NCBI RefSeq assembly: GCF_001182745.1 | Contig: NZ_LN868938.1 | Coordinates: 1,550,001 to 1,614,000, forward strand | Direction: 5' to 3' | DNA from: Nocardia farcinica | Lineage (GTDB): Bacteria > Actinomycetota > Actinomycetes > Mycobacteriales > Mycobacteriaceae | DNA: 64,000 nt | Shown: positions 1 through 10,600 of the stretch, one piece after another | Position numbering within the stretch: the stretch's first letter is position 1 | Layout of the letters: each line of letters opens with the position of its first letter | Notes under the pieces: generated by a model | The model's database searches: none | The model's input: only the letters and a program-made list of their open reading frames with translations | Told to the model about the DNA's origin: nothing | Made by a program: the position numbers and the translations under genes

Positions 1-578
1 CACGGCAGCGGATCGGTGCCGCCGGGGGTGTAGGTCTCCACCGCCTGGTAATCGGCGCGCACCGCGGGCAGTACCAGGTCGGCGAGGCCGGGCTCGGTGC
101 GCAGCACCGCGACCGAGGACGGATCGGTGGCCAGGCGTTCGAGGTCGGCGATCAAGCCCTCGTCCGGACCCTGGTGCAGCCTGCCCGGTTCGACGAACGT
201 GGGTGCGGGACGGCCGGAGACGAACAGGTGGGTGAGCGGCAGGCCCGCCTCGGTCAGCCTGCGCGCGGTCTCGTAGGCGACGGTGGCGCCCATGCTGTGC
301 CCGAACAGGGCCAGCCGATCGACCGGCTGGGGCAGCAACTCCGCGGCGATCCGGTCGGCGAGGGTGTGCAGATCCGGCACCGCCGGCTCGCCGAGGCGGT
401 CCTGCCTGCCCGGGTATTGCACACCGAGGACCGCGATGCCGGGGCCGGTGCGGCGGGCGAGTTCGCGGTACGCGGTGGCCGAACCACCGCCCGGCGGGAA
501 ACACACCAGGTGATGGCGCGGCGCGGGGTCGGTTCGAAGTTCGCGCAGCCAATCGGTGGCGGCGATCGCCCTCTCCAA
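1..578 (-). CDS. Type II thioesterase (alpha/beta hydrolase), C-terminus cut by window edge
   Basis: Likely hydrolyses acyl-thioesters, the proofreading role of TEII enzymes that clear mis-primed carrier proteins of polyketide or non-ribosomal peptide synthases. Visible are an oxyanion-side PPGGG at about residues 28-32, a QYPGR motif near 54-58 and the nucleophile elbow GHSMG at 93-97, all typical of the GrsT-like family. About 192 residues lie in the window; the family is usually about 240-250, so the catalytic His region is lost beyond base 1. The start is the TTG at 578, chosen because GGAGGAG lies just upstream of it. It is divergent from the CoA-transferase gene at 618, with only about 40 bases between starts. 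A biosynthetic cluster may lie to the left, but none is visible here. Confidence 0.85.
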   Translation of the reverse strand, partial: MERAIAATDWLRELRTDPAPRHHLVCFPPGGGSATAYRELARRTGPGIAVLGVQYPGRQDRLGEPAVPDLHTLADRIAAELLPQPVDRLALFGHSMGATVAYETARRLTEAGLPLTHLFVSGRPAPTFVEPGRLHQGPDEGLIADLERLATDPSSVAVLRTEPGLADLVLPAVRADYQAVETYTPGGTDPLP

Positions 579-617
579 GTCGGTCTCCTCCGGGTCGTAA
601 CGGCTAGTCTCGGACTG

Positions 618-1964
618 GTGAACGCGCACACACGGCTGGTCCACGACTACGAATCCGGAATCGGTGTCCCCGCGTCCGGCATTACCGATTCTCCCGATCC
701 CGGTAGCAATCTCGCTGCGACCCTGCCGGTGTGGGCGCTGGCCGCCGGGTCGGTCGCCGCGGTGGCCGCCGCGGCCAACCGGTTGCGCGACGCGCACGGA
801 CTGGCCCCGGTCCCCCACCGTATCGACCCGGAGCGGATCACCGCCGCGTTCTCCAGTGATCACCTGATGCGCGTGGACGGCCGCCCGGTCACCGCGTTCG
901 CCGATCTGTCCGGCTTCTTCCCCACCTTCGACGGCTGGGTCCGCACCCACGCCAACTATCCGCACCACCGCGCCCGCCTGCTCACCGCGCTCGGACTACC
1001 CGAGGACATCCCGTTCGACATCGCCGTCGCGCAGATCGCCATGAGCCGCGCCGCCGACATCGAGGACAACGCCGCCGCGGCCGGGGCGATCGCGGTGCGG
1101 GTGCGCACCGAACAGGAGTGGGCGGCCACCCCGCAGGCCGCGGCCGCCGCGTCCGGGCCGGTGGTGGCGATGGAGCAGCGCGAGGACCGCTCGGGCAGCA
1201 TGATGCGTTCGGAGGCGACGCCGTTCCAGCCGCTGCGCGGGGTGCGGGTGCTCGATCTGACCCGCGTCGTCGCCGGGCCGGTGGCCACCCGCACGCTCGC
1301 GCTGCTCGGCGCCGAGGTGCTGCGGGTCGATCCGCCGTGGCTACCGGAGCTACCGTGGCAGTTCGCCGACACCTGTCAGGGCAAGCACTCGGTGCTGCTG
1401 GACCTGCGCACCGGCTCGAGCACCTTCCACGACCTGCTCGCCAACGCCGACGTGCTGGTGACCGGTTATCGGCCCGGCGCGCTGGAGCAGGCGGGCCTGA
1501 TCACCGCGGTGCGCCGCGGGCTCGTGCACGCCCGGGTGTGCGCCTGGGGCGAGAGCGGTCCGTGGGGAGATCGCCGCGGATTCGACAGCATCGTGCAGGC
1601 CGCCACCGGAATCGCGGTGCTGGAGGGCGCCCCGCAGGTGCCCGGCGCGCTGCCCGCCCAGGCGCTCGACCACGCGTCGGGGTACCTGCTGGCAGCGGGT
1701 GTGATCGACGCGCTGGCCGCCCGCACCTTCGACGGTGTCGGCCGCGACGTGCGAGTGTCGTTGGCGCGCACCGCGTCCTGGCTGCTGGCCGCTCCCGGTC
1801 GCACCGTCAAGCATCCGCCGCCCGCCGCGCCGAACCCGCACGCGGTGGTCGCCCACGGCACGCTGCTGACCGCCGCGCCCGCGCTGGCCGAGTATCCCGA
1901 TTACGCCTGGCCCGCACCGCAGTTCGGGTCCGGCGCACCCGCCTGGCCGGTGCGCACCCGGTAG
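618..1964 (+). CDS. CoA-transferase family III (CaiB/BaiF-type) protein
   Basis: Predicted to move CoA between acyl groups, as in carnitine, oxalate or fatty-acid CoA-transferases; the substrate cannot be told. The 448-residue protein carries the CaiB hallmark VRVLDLTRVVAGP at about residues 209-221, then a KHSVLLDL segment and a TGYRPGALE segment. The first 200 residues resemble the other half of a CaiB fold (DGWVRTHANYPHH near 105-117), so the order looks like the two-part form found in actinobacteria. The GTG at 618 is the first start after the divergent thioesterase start; upstream codons in frame would run into that gene. The neighbouring MFS exporter and thioesterase do not fix a pathway. 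Confidence 0.75.
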   Translation: MNAHTRLVHDYESGIGVPASGITDSPDPGSNLAATLPVWALAAGSVAAVAAAANRLRDAHGLAPVPHRIDPERITAAFSSDHLMRVDGRPVTAFADLSGFFPTFDGWVRTHANYPHHRARLLTALGLPEDIPFDIAVAQIAMSRAADIEDNAAAAGAIAVRVRTEQEWAATPQAAAAASGPVVAMEQREDRSGSMMRSEATPFQPLRGVRVLDLTRVVAGPVATRTLALLGAEVLRVDPPWLPELPWQFADTCQGKHSVLLDLRTGSSTFHDLLANADVLVTGYRPGALEQAGLITAVRRGLVHARVCAWGESGPWGDRRGFDSIVQAATGIAVLEGAPQVPGALPAQALDHASGYLLAAGVIDALAARTFDGVGRDVRVSLARTASWLLAAPGRTVKHPPPAAPNPHAVVAHGTLLTAAPALAEYPDYAWPAPQFGSGAPAWPVRTR

Positions 1965-2133
1965 TCCACGGCGCGAGCACGAACGACTGCTCCGCGACCG
2001 CTGGTCCACACCGGAGAAGTTGTCCCCACCCGCCCGAAATTCCTTTGCGCCGCCACCGCGGCGGGCGGTGGAATGGGTCACCGCCGACATCCCGGTCGGC
2101 GGACACGACCAACGACGCGGCAGGGGACTCATC

Positions 2134-3690
2134 GTGGACATCATCGGCGACCGCCTACCCACCGCGGCGCCCGCGCGGGCGGGCCGCCGCGAATGGGTCG
2201 GCCTCGCCGTGCTCGCCCTCGCCTGCCTGGTGTACGCGATGGACCTGACGGTGCTGCACCTGGCCGTGCCGATGATCAGCGCCGATCTGCACCCGACCGG
2301 CTCGCAACTGCTGTGGATCATCGACATCTACGGGTTCATGGTCGCCGGGCTGCTGATCACCGCGGGCACGCTCGGCGACCGGCTGGGCAGGCGGCGGATG
2401 CTGCTGTTCGGGGCGGCGCTGTTCAGCCTGGTCTCGATCGTGGCCGCCTTCGCCCCCAGCGCGGAGATCCTGATCCTGTGCCGCGCGCTGCTCGGCATCG
2501 CCGGTGCGACGGTGGCGCCCTCGACGCTGTCGCTGATCTTCGACATGTTCGCCGATCGGCGGCAGCGGTCACTGGCCGTGGGGGTCTGGGTTGGCGCGTT
2601 CTCCACCGGCGGCGCGGTGGGGCCGATCGTCGGCGGCGTGCTGCTCGAACACTTCTGGTGGGGATCGGTGTTCCTGCTCGCGGTCCCGGTGATGGGGTTG
2701 CTGCTGGTGCTCGGCCCGATGGTGTTACCGGAGTACCGGGATCCCACCGCGGGCAGACTCGACCCGCTGAGCACGGCATTGTGCGTGGCCACCATGCTCG
2801 CGGTCGTGTTCGGGATGAAGAAGATCGCCCAGGACGGGCCCGGCGTCGTCGCGGTGGGCGCGCTCGGCGCGGGGCTCCTGCTGGGCGCGGTGTTCGTGCG
2901 ACGACAGCTCACCGGCGCCGCGCCGATGCTGGATCTGCGCCTGTTCCGGCTGCCCACCTTCCGTTACGCGCTGCTCATCAACGTGGTCGGGGTGTTCGTC
3001 GCGTTCGGGTACTTCCTGTTCGTCGCGCAGTACCTCCAGCTGGTGCTCGGACTCTCGCCGTGGCAGGCGGGGCTGATGATGGCGCCGTCCGGGCTGGCGT
3101 TCATCGTCGGTTCGCAGGCCGCACCGCGCCTGGTCCGGGTGGTCCGGCCCGCCTACCTCGTCGGTGGCGGGCTGCTCACGGCGGGGATCGGGCTGTTGCT
3201 CATGACCCGGCTGGCCGCGGACGGCGGCGCCGGCCTCGCGGTGGCGGCCGCCTTGATCAGTTCGCTCGGCCTGGCGCCGGTGTTCGGCATCACGACCGAG
3301 ATCGTCGTCGGTTCGGCGCCGCCGCAGCAGGCGGGCGCCGCCTCCGGGGTGTCCGAGACCGGCGCGGAACTCGGTGGGGCGCTCGGCATCTCGATCCTGG
3401 GCAGTATCAGCGTGGCCATCTATCGCGGCGACCTGAACACGACGTTGCCCGACGGGCTGGCTCCGGCTCAGCGCGACGACGTGCGCGACACGCTCGGCGC
3501 GGCGGCGCGGGTGGCCGCGGAGCTGCCTGCCGCCACCGGTGAAGCCGTGCTGACGGCGGCGCGGGCGGCCTTCCTGCACGGTGTGCACCTCACCGCCGGG
3601 CTGGCGGGCGTGTGCGCGCTCGTCATCGGTGTGTTCGCACTGCGGCGGCTGCGGCATCTGCCCGCGGGCGAACTCGACGCCGGGCACTGA
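2134..3690 (+). CDS. MFS drug/metabolite exporter, DHA2 (14-TMS) family
   Basis: Proton-driven efflux pump of the cytoplasmic membrane, of the QacA/SmvA/LfrA type. The 518-residue protein has many hydrophobic helices, the loop 2-3 motif GTLGDRLGRRR and an antiporter motif C-like GAVGPIVGG in helix 5, and an ISETGAELGG-like segment late in the protein that is usual in DHA2 pumps. GTG 2134 is preferred because AGGGG lies just upstream and it leaves a normal short cytoplasmic N-terminus; a longer frame to 2020 is open but is proline/arginine-rich. It is followed by a hairpin terminator. It is clearly similar to the second DHA2 exporter at 23428, so the two are paralogues. Confidence 0.88.
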   Translation: MDIIGDRLPTAAPARAGRREWVGLAVLALACLVYAMDLTVLHLAVPMISADLHPTGSQLLWIIDIYGFMVAGLLITAGTLGDRLGRRRMLLFGAALFSLVSIVAAFAPSAEILILCRALLGIAGATVAPSTLSLIFDMFADRRQRSLAVGVWVGAFSTGGAVGPIVGGVLLEHFWWGSVFLLAVPVMGLLLVLGPMVLPEYRDPTAGRLDPLSTALCVATMLAVVFGMKKIAQDGPGVVAVGALGAGLLLGAVFVRRQLTGAAPMLDLRLFRLPTFRYALLINVVGVFVAFGYFLFVAQYLQLVLGLSPWQAGLMMAPSGLAFIVGSQAAPRLVRVVRPAYLVGGGLLTAGIGLLLMTRLAADGGAGLAVAAALISSLGLAPVFGITTEIVVGSAPPQQAGAASGVSETGAELGGALGISILGSISVAIYRGDLNTTLPDGLAPAQRDDVRDTLGAAARVAAELPAATGEAVLTAARAAFLHGVHLTAGLAGVCALVIGVFALRRLRHLPAGELDAGH

Positions 3691-3692
3691 GC

Positions 3693-3715
3693 GGCGCACC
3701 GGCGCGCGGTGCGCC
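3693..3715 (+). terminator. Hairpin after MFS gene
   Basis: A perfect 9-bp inverted repeat (GGCGCACCG / CGGTGCGCC) with a 5-base loop starts two bases after the MFS stop codon. There is no T tract, which is common for GC-rich actinobacterial terminators. Confidence 0.5.
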
Positions 3716-3790
3716 GGTGAACGACCCAGCTCCGACCGGCCGCGGAGGGCACCCGGGCGTGGGCGGGAACGGGTTGATTAGGCTCGGTTC

Positions 3791-4858
3791 GTGCGGCAGA
3801 AGATCATCGTGGACGTCGATACCGGCATCGATGACTCGCTGGCGCTGCTGTATCTGCTGGCCTCCCCCGAGGCCGAGATCGTCGGCATCGCCGCGACGGC
3901 GGGCAATGTGAGTGCGGCGCAGGTGGCCGCCAACAACCTGGCCTGGCTGGACGTGTGCCGGGCGCCGGCGATCGAGGTCGCCCTCGGTGCCGCCGCACCG
4001 TTGGCGATCCCGCTGCGCACCACCGAGGACACCCACGGCCCGCAGGGGGTCGGCTACGCCGAACTGCCCACCTCGGCCCGCCCGCTCTCGGACCGCTCGG
4101 CCGCGCAGCTGTGGGTCGACCTGGCCCGCGCGCATCCCGGGCAGATCACCGGACTGTGCACGGGACCTCTGACCAACCTGGCGCTGGCCCTGCGACTCGA
4201 GCCCGCCCTGCCGCTGCTGTTGCGCAGGCTGGTGGTGATGGGCGGGGCGTTCAACCATCCCGGCAACACCACGCCGACCAACGAGTGGAACGTCCACGTC
4301 GATCCGGAGGCGGCCAAGGCGGTCTTCGACGCCTTCTCCGCCGCCCCGCCCGAGCGCAGGCCGCTGATCTGCGCCCTGGACATCACCGAGACCATCGAGA
4401 TGCACCCGCACCACCTCGCCGAGCTCGCCCGGCGGGCGGGCAGCACGCCGGTGGAACAGCCCGCCCCCACCGATCCGCCCGGCACGCGGTCGACGGCCGC
4501 CAACCCGGTGATCCGGCACGTCACCGACGCGGTGCGCTTCTACTTCGAATTCCACGACGCCTACGACCAGGGCTATCTCGCGCACATGCACGACCCGTTC
4601 GCCGCCGCCGTCGCGCTCGACCCCGCGCTGGCCCGGGTGCGGCCCGCCACCGTGGACGTCGAGCTCACCGGCACCATCACCCGGGCGACCACGGTCGCCG
4701 ACTGGGCGGGCATGTGGGGCAGGCCCTTCAATGCCGACATCGTGCTCGGCACCGACCCGGCGCTGTTCTTCGAGCGCATGATCGACCGCGTCGGCGCGTA
4801 CGCGCGGTCGCTGTACCCGCCCGTGGCGAATCTGCCCGCGACACAGGAGGTTCCGTGA
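3791..4858 (+). CDS. Inosine/uridine-preferring nucleoside hydrolase (IUNH family)
   Basis: Hydrolyses the N-glycosidic bond of a ribonucleoside to ribose and base, for purine or pyrimidine salvage in the cytoplasm. The N-terminus carries the calcium-binding aspartate cluster VDVDTGIDD at about residues 8-16, and further family signatures follow (GNVSAAQVAANN, CTGPLTNLALAL, VVMGGAFNHPGN). At 355 residues it is close to the normal length of 310-350. The GTG at 3791 is the only start placed just before the Asp cluster. Its stop overlaps the start of the amidohydrolase by 4 bases (GTGA), so the two are translationally coupled and probably act on one pathway. The last 20 residues are a short extension. 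Confidence 0.9.
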   Translation: MRQKIIVDVDTGIDDSLALLYLLASPEAEIVGIAATAGNVSAAQVAANNLAWLDVCRAPAIEVALGAAAPLAIPLRTTEDTHGPQGVGYAELPTSARPLSDRSAAQLWVDLARAHPGQITGLCTGPLTNLALALRLEPALPLLLRRLVVMGGAFNHPGNTTPTNEWNVHVDPEAAKAVFDAFSAAPPERRPLICALDITETIEMHPHHLAELARRAGSTPVEQPAPTDPPGTRSTAANPVIRHVTDAVRFYFEFHDAYDQGYLAHMHDPFAAAVALDPALARVRPATVDVELTGTITRATTVADWAGMWGRPFNADIVLGTDPALFFERMIDRVGAYARSLYPPVANLPATQEVP

Positions 4859-5742
4859 CCGACCGCACCGACGACACCGCCTACCTCGCCGGGTTCCGGG
4901 CGCGGCTCGGCCTGCCCGGCATCGTCGACGTGCACACGCACTTCATGCCGGAACCGGTGATGCGCAAGGTGTGGGCGTATTTCGACGCGGTGGGCCCGCT
5001 GGTCGGCCGGGAGTGGCCGATCACCTACCGCGACGAGGAACAGGTCCGGCTGAAGACGTTGCGCGACTTCGGGGTCCGCGCGTTCACCTCGCTGGTCTAC
5101 CCGCACAAGCCGGAGATGGCGGCCTGGCTCAACGGCTGGACCGCCGAATTCGCCGCGCGCACCCCCGACTGCCTGCACACCGCCACCTTCTACCCGGAAC
5201 CCTCCGCGCCCGACTACGTGGCGGCCGCGCTCGCGGACGGCGCGCGGGTGTTCAAGGTGCACATCCAGGTGGGCGACTTCCCGCCGAACGACCCGCTGCT
5301 CACCCCGGTGTGGGGGCTGGTGGCCGAGGCCGGGACGCCGGTGGTCATCCACTGCGGTTCGGGTCCGGCGCCGGGCCGGTTCACCGGGCCCGAACCCGTC
5401 GCCGACATCCTGACCCGCTTCCCGGGCCTGCGGCTGATCGTCGCGCACATGGGCACGCCCGAGTACTCGGAGTTCCTGGATCTGGCCGAGCGCTTCCCGA
5501 ACGTCTGCCTCGACACGACCATGGTGTGGACCGATTTCAGCGAGAGCGACGCACCCTATCCGGTGCACGAGCACGGCCGGCTACGCGACCTGGCCGACCG
5601 GATCCTGTTCGGCAGCGACTTCCCCAACATCCCGTACCCGTACGCCCACGCGGTGCAGGCCCTGGAACGCCTCGAGCTGGGCGACGACTGGCTGCGCCGG
5701 GTGTGCTGGGAGAACGGCGCCCGGATGTTCGGTCTCACCTGA
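4855..5742 (+). CDS. Amidohydrolase-2 family TIM-barrel metallohydrolase
   Basis: Predicted metal-dependent hydrolase or decarboxylase of the amidohydrolase superfamily. Metal-ligand motifs are visible in order: HTH near the N-terminus (VDVHTHFMPEP), a VIHCGSG segment, VAHMGTPE, and the C-terminal GSDFPN aspartate. It is 295 residues, normal for the family. The start GTG at 4855 overlaps the upstream stop by 4 bases and has a strong ACAGGAGG site. Coupling to a nucleoside hydrolase suggests work on a base- or ribose-derived product, but this is inference; many members act on aromatic acids. It converges with recD. Confidence 0.82.
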   Translation: MTDRTDDTAYLAGFRARLGLPGIVDVHTHFMPEPVMRKVWAYFDAVGPLVGREWPITYRDEEQVRLKTLRDFGVRAFTSLVYPHKPEMAAWLNGWTAEFAARTPDCLHTATFYPEPSAPDYVAAALADGARVFKVHIQVGDFPPNDPLLTPVWGLVAEAGTPVVIHCGSGPAPGRFTGPEPVADILTRFPGLRLIVAHMGTPEYSEFLDLAERFPNVCLDTTMVWTDFSESDAPYPVHEHGRLRDLADRILFGSDFPNIPYPYAHAVQALERLELGDDWLRRVCWENGARMFGLT

Positions 5743-5793
5743 TCCGGTGCGCGCCCGAGGCGCCGGGCCGAGCCGCGGAGCGCTCGGCGCCGC

Positions 5794-7680
5794 TCATCCG
5801 CCCGCGGGCCGCGACAGCCCGCTCGCCCGCAACACGCGCCGCCCCACCGCCGCCCGGATCGACTCCTCGGTCCCGATGACGCGGACGTGCCCGCGCGCCC
5901 GGGTGATCGCGGTGTAGAGCAGTTCGCGGGTGAGCAGGGTGGATTCGGGTTCGGGCAGCACGATGGAGACGGTGTCGTACTGGCTGCCCTGGCTGCGGTG
6001 GATGGTCATCGCGAACACGGTCACCACCGCCGGGAACTGGGTGGGGTGGACCAGGTAGGGCTCGCTGCCGCGTTGCAGGGCCGCCCGCAGCGAACCGTCG
6101 GGCATGGCGACGATCACCCCGGTGTCGCCGTTGTAGATGCGGGCCTCGTGGTCGTTGGCGGTGACGAGCAACGGCTGGCCCGGATACCAGGACGACTGCG
6201 CGGAGTCCGGGCCCGCGCCCGCCGCGGCGGCCCACTCCCCCGCGAGCCGGTCCCAGCGTTCCACACCGAACGGGCCCTGCCGGTGCGCGCACAACAGCCG
6301 ATGCGATTCCAAGGCGGTCAGCGCGCCGGTCGCGTCCCCGGCCTGCGCGGCGGCCGTGACGGTCCGGGCGGCGCGCACCACGTCGGCGCGGACGGCGGCG
6401 ACGTCGTCGGGCGCGCACAACGACAGGTCGTCGCCGCCGGTGTGCAGCAGGTCGAGTGCGCGGTCGGCGTCGCCGGCGCGCACCGCCACGGCGAGTTCGG
6501 CGATGCGGCCACCGAATCGGCGCCCGCGGGTGAGCCGTACGATGCCGCCGCGCAGCCGCGTGCGCTCCAACGCGGTCAGGCCCTCCGGATGCGCGGCGAG
6601 GTCTGGTGGGGGGCCGCCGAGGATGCGGTCCAGCTCCGGGTTGGGGATGCCGAGCACCGGCCCGGCGACGAGGTCGGCGAGCACCGCGCCCGCGTCGACC
6701 GACGCCAGCTGGTCCGGGTCGCCGACGAGTACCAGCCGGGTGTCCGGCCGTAGCGCGGCGAGCAGGCTGCTCATCATGGTCAGCGACACCATCGAGGTCT
6801 CGTCGACCACGATCACGTCGTAGGGCAGGCGGTTGAATTCGTTGTGGCGGAAGCGGGTTCGACGGCCGCGTTGCCAGCCGAGCAACCGGTGCAGGGTGGC
6901 GGCCGACAGCTCGGGCAGGCCGAGCTCGCCTGCCTGTTCGCGCACCGCCTCCTGCAGCCGGGCGGCGGCCTTGCCGGTGGGGGCGGCCAGGGCGATGCGC
7001 AGCGGCGGCGCCTTGGGGTCGGCGCGGCGGTGGGCGTCGAGCAGCGCGAGGATGCGGGCGATGGTGTGGGTCTTGCCGGTGCCCGGACCGCCGGCGACCA
7101 CCGTCGTCCAGTGCGTGGCGGCCAGGGCGGCCGCCAGCCGCTGCCGATCGGGCGCGCCGTCGTGGTCGGCGCCGAACAGCCGGTCGAGTTCGCGGCGGAC
7201 GATCGCGGCGTCGACCCGGGGGTGGCTCGCGGCGCGTTCGGTGAGTACGCGCCGGATGGTCTGCTCCTGCCGGAAGTACCGGTCCAGGTACAGCAGCGGG
7301 CCGTCGTCGCCGGGTACGACCCGCAGCGGGCACAGCGGGCCGGCCGGACCACCGCACACCAGCGGGCTCACCCGCAGCGCGGCGATCACGGCCTCGACGT
7401 CCGGCCAGGGCAGGGTGGCCGGGTCGATGCCGGTGCCCGCGTCCCAGCTCTCGTCGGCGTCCACCCCGATCTCGCGCATCCGGTGCAGCTCCAGGCACAC
7501 CGACCCCGACCGCACCGCCCGCACCGCCAGCGCGGCCGCGAACAGCACCAGCTCGGATTCCTCGCGGCCGAGCCTGCCGAGCCGCACCGCCACGTGCACG
7601 TCGGCGGCCGAGAGCACCCCGGCCTCGTTGAAGGTGCGCAGCAGTCCGGTGCCGCGCTGCGCCAGCTGGATCGAGGTCAC
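5794..7680 (-). CDS. recD: Exodeoxyribonuclease V alpha subunit RecD
   Basis: The 5'-3' helicase subunit of the RecBCD complex, which resects double-strand DNA ends. The 628-residue protein has a Walker A loop GGPGTGKT at about 197-204, a Walker B-like VDETSMVS segment, and late superfamily 1 motifs (FAMTIHRSQGSQ, YTAITRARGHV). Length matches RecD. The GTG start at 7680 overlaps the recB stop by 4 bases (GTGA), making it the last gene of recC-recB-recD. This is the same gene order as in mycobacteria. It meets the amidohydrolase gene tail to tail with about 50 bases between. Confidence 0.95.
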   Translation of the reverse strand: MTSIQLAQRGTGLLRTFNEAGVLSAADVHVAVRLGRLGREESELVLFAAALAVRAVRSGSVCLELHRMREIGVDADESWDAGTGIDPATLPWPDVEAVIAALRVSPLVCGGPAGPLCPLRVVPGDDGPLLYLDRYFRQEQTIRRVLTERAASHPRVDAAIVRRELDRLFGADHDGAPDRQRLAAALAATHWTTVVAGGPGTGKTHTIARILALLDAHRRADPKAPPLRIALAAPTGKAAARLQEAVREQAGELGLPELSAATLHRLLGWQRGRRTRFRHNEFNRLPYDVIVVDETSMVSLTMMSSLLAALRPDTRLVLVGDPDQLASVDAGAVLADLVAGPVLGIPNPELDRILGGPPPDLAAHPEGLTALERTRLRGGIVRLTRGRRFGGRIAELAVAVRAGDADRALDLLHTGGDDLSLCAPDDVAAVRADVVRAARTVTAAAQAGDATGALTALESHRLLCAHRQGPFGVERWDRLAGEWAAAAGAGPDSAQSSWYPGQPLLVTANDHEARIYNGDTGVIVAMPDGSLRAALQRGSEPYLVHPTQFPAVVTVFAMTIHRSQGSQYDTVSIVLPEPESTLLTRELLYTAITRARGHVRVIGTEESIRAAVGRRVLRASGLSRPAGG

Positions 7681-10600
7681 CGGTCCTCCTCGGCGCCCGC
7701 GAGCAGATCCGAGAGCGCGAGCACCAGCGGCACGGGCGGGTCCCAGTCGAACACGCCGTGGCCGGGCGGCGTCTCGGGTCCGATCATGCCGCGCACGAAC
7801 AGGTAACGGCAGCCGCCGAGGTGGCGCGCGGGGTCGTAGCCGGGCAGCCGCCAGCGCAGATACCGGTGCAGCGCCACCGAATACAGCAGCGCCTGCAGCG
7901 GGTAGTGCGAGCGCAGCATCTCCGCGGCCATCCGCTCGCGGGTGTAGTGGCCGACGGTGAGGTCGCCGGTGCCGAGCCGGTTCGTCTTGTAGTCGACGAC
8001 CACGAATTTCGGGCCGGGCAGCCGCAGCACCGCGTCGATACTGCCGGTCAGATACCCGCGCAGGGTGACGTCGTCGAGCCCGGCCAGCAGGTCCGGGTAG
8101 CCCGACAGGTCGTCGGCCTGGCCGAGGTGGGCGCGCACGAGTTCGGCGATCGCGCCGAGGGTGGCGGCCCGGGCCGCGGGGGTGTCACCGCCGCCGAGCG
8201 GGAGCTCGAACTCCAACTCGCTCAACCGGTCCCGGGCGGCGATGTCGGCCAGGGTGCCGAAGCCGAGCGGGGTGCGCAGCACGGCGAGCAGCGCGGTGGC
8301 CAGGACGCCGTGGTCGAGGTCGGCGAGCAGTTCGGCCGCCGCCTCCCGGCAGCGGGTGCGCACCTCGGCGGCCAGATCCGGTGCGTCGGTGTCGATCCGC
8401 TCGAGCACCCCGTGCACGAGCGTGCCGAATTCCGCGCCGTAGGGCAGGTCGTTCATCAGCGAGGGCGCGGCGGTGGCGGCGGGCTCGTCGCTGAGCAGTG
8501 CCGGAGTCTCGGGTTCGTCGCCGGGGCCGCGCACGTCCTCGGGCTCGGCGTCGGTGACCAGGTCGTGCGCGCCCGCGGTCAGCGCGGAGTAGGAGGTGCG
8601 CCGCCACAGCAGGTCCAGCGACCGGTCGAACCGGGCCGCGGCCAGCTCCCCGGTGACGGGTTCGACACGCACGCGGCGGATCTCGACGGCCTCGGCGGTG
8701 TCCACCGCGGTCACCGAGATCGCCGCGCCCGCGGGCTCGGCCCAGGCGGTGAACATCGGGACGGCCGCGGTGTCGGCGGGCACCGGCGCCCGGTCGGGCA
8801 CGTGCGGGCCGCCCTCGGGACGGCCGAGGATCATCCGATGCAGCGGTGCGGCGGCGGTGCTGTGCGCGGGCGCCCACCAGGCGACGACCTGGCATTTGGC
8901 GCGGGTGAGGGCGACGTAGAGCAAGCGCAGTTCCTCCCCGGCCTCCTCGGCCTCGCAGCGCAGTTTGCGCTGGGCGTAGCCGGGCGCGTCGGGGCCGCCG
9001 ACGTCGAGCACCCGGGTGCCGTCGTCGTCGTGGAACAGCAGCGAGCCGGGATAGGGATTCTTGGCGTTGTCCCACGCGAACGGCAGGTACACGATGGGGA
9101 ATTCGAGCCCCTTGCTGGCGTGCACGGTGGCGATCTGCACGGCGGCCGCGTCCCGGTCCAGCCGCCGGGAACGATCGGCGACCGCGCCGGAGGCGGGGTC
9201 GCGCACCCGGTCGGCGAGCCAGCGGGTCAGCGCGGTCAGGCCGAGTCCGTCGGCGAGGGCCACCTGGTCGAGCAGCTGGGCGATGTGGCGCAGGTCGGTG
9301 AGGGTGCGTTCACCGTTCTCGATGCCGAGCAGCCGGGGCGCGAGACGCGCCTGCGCGGCGAGACGCTCGTACACCGCGGCGAACCCGGCGCGCGCGAACA
9401 GCCGGGCCGCGTCGCGCAACTGCGCGCTCACCCGCCCGACGAGATCGGCTCCGCCCCGGTCGATCTCGGCCGGCGGGTACCCCAGGATCGGGGTGGCGGC
9501 GGCCAGCCGGACCCGGTCGGAGCGGTGCGGCTGTTCGAGCGCGCGCAGCACCCACAGCCAGTGCGTGGCGCTCGGCGTGCCGAACACGCTGGTGCCACCG
9601 GCCAGGACCGAGGCGACACCGACCCGGTCCAGGGCCGCGCGCACCACATCGATCTGCGTGCGGGTGCGCACGAGCACGGCGATGTCGCCCGCCGCGACCG
9701 GCCGCCGGACCGCCCCGGCGCCGTGCCCGTCGGTCACCTCGGCGCCGGATTCGAGCAGTCGCACCAGGTCGGCGGCGAGATCGTCGGCGACCTTGGCCCG
9801 CTGCCGCCCGACCGCCGGGAAGCCCGACTTGTTGAGTGGGCCCGCGCCCGTGCGCGGCAGGCAGCGCAGCCGCAGCGGGGTGATCAGTTCGGCCGGGCCG
9901 GACAGCCTGCTCCACGGCCGTGTCGCCTCGACCGGGTACACGCTGATCTCGGGATGTCCGAGCGCGGCGCCACCCTGCAGATGGTCCAGGGCGCGCAGCA
10001 GGCCCGCGTCGCTGCGCCAGTTCCTGGTGAGTTCCTTGCGGCTGTCGGCGTGCGCGACCGCGTCGAGGTAGCTGAGCACCTCCGCGCCGCGGAACGCGTA
10101 GATGGCCTGCTTGGGGTCGCCGACCAGCACGAGGGTGGTGTGGCCGTGGAAGGAGCGGCGCAGGATGTCCCACTGCAGCGGGTCGGTGTCCTGGAACTCG
10201 TCGACCAGCGCGACCCGGTAGCGGGCCCGGACGCGGGCGCAGGCGCCCTCGCCGTGGTCGGGGTCGGCCAGTACGTCGTGCAACAGCACCAGCAGATCGT
10301 CGAAGTCGCGCAGCCCGGCCAGCCGCTTGCGGCGTTCGGTCTCGGCGCGCACCGCGGCGGCGAAGGCCACCCGCTCGCCCGGTTCGTCCTCGTCGTCGGG
10401 CACCAGCCGGGCGTGCCGGTCCCGGGCCGCGGCCAGCGCCAGCGTGTGCGCCTCCTTGCGCCCGAACGGCGGCTGCGCGCGTGCGTAGCGGTGCAGGTAC
10501 AGGTCGTCGGCCACGGTGACGACCAGATCGTCGACCGTCTCCACCAGCCGGGCCGCGGTGTCGCGCTCGCCGGCGAGACCGAGTTCGTCGAGCATCCGCT

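Noticed and set aside
5764..5790. Hairpin-like sequence between the amidohydrolase and recD
   Set aside because: Only 7 bp pair with mismatches around; too weak in this base composition to call a terminator.
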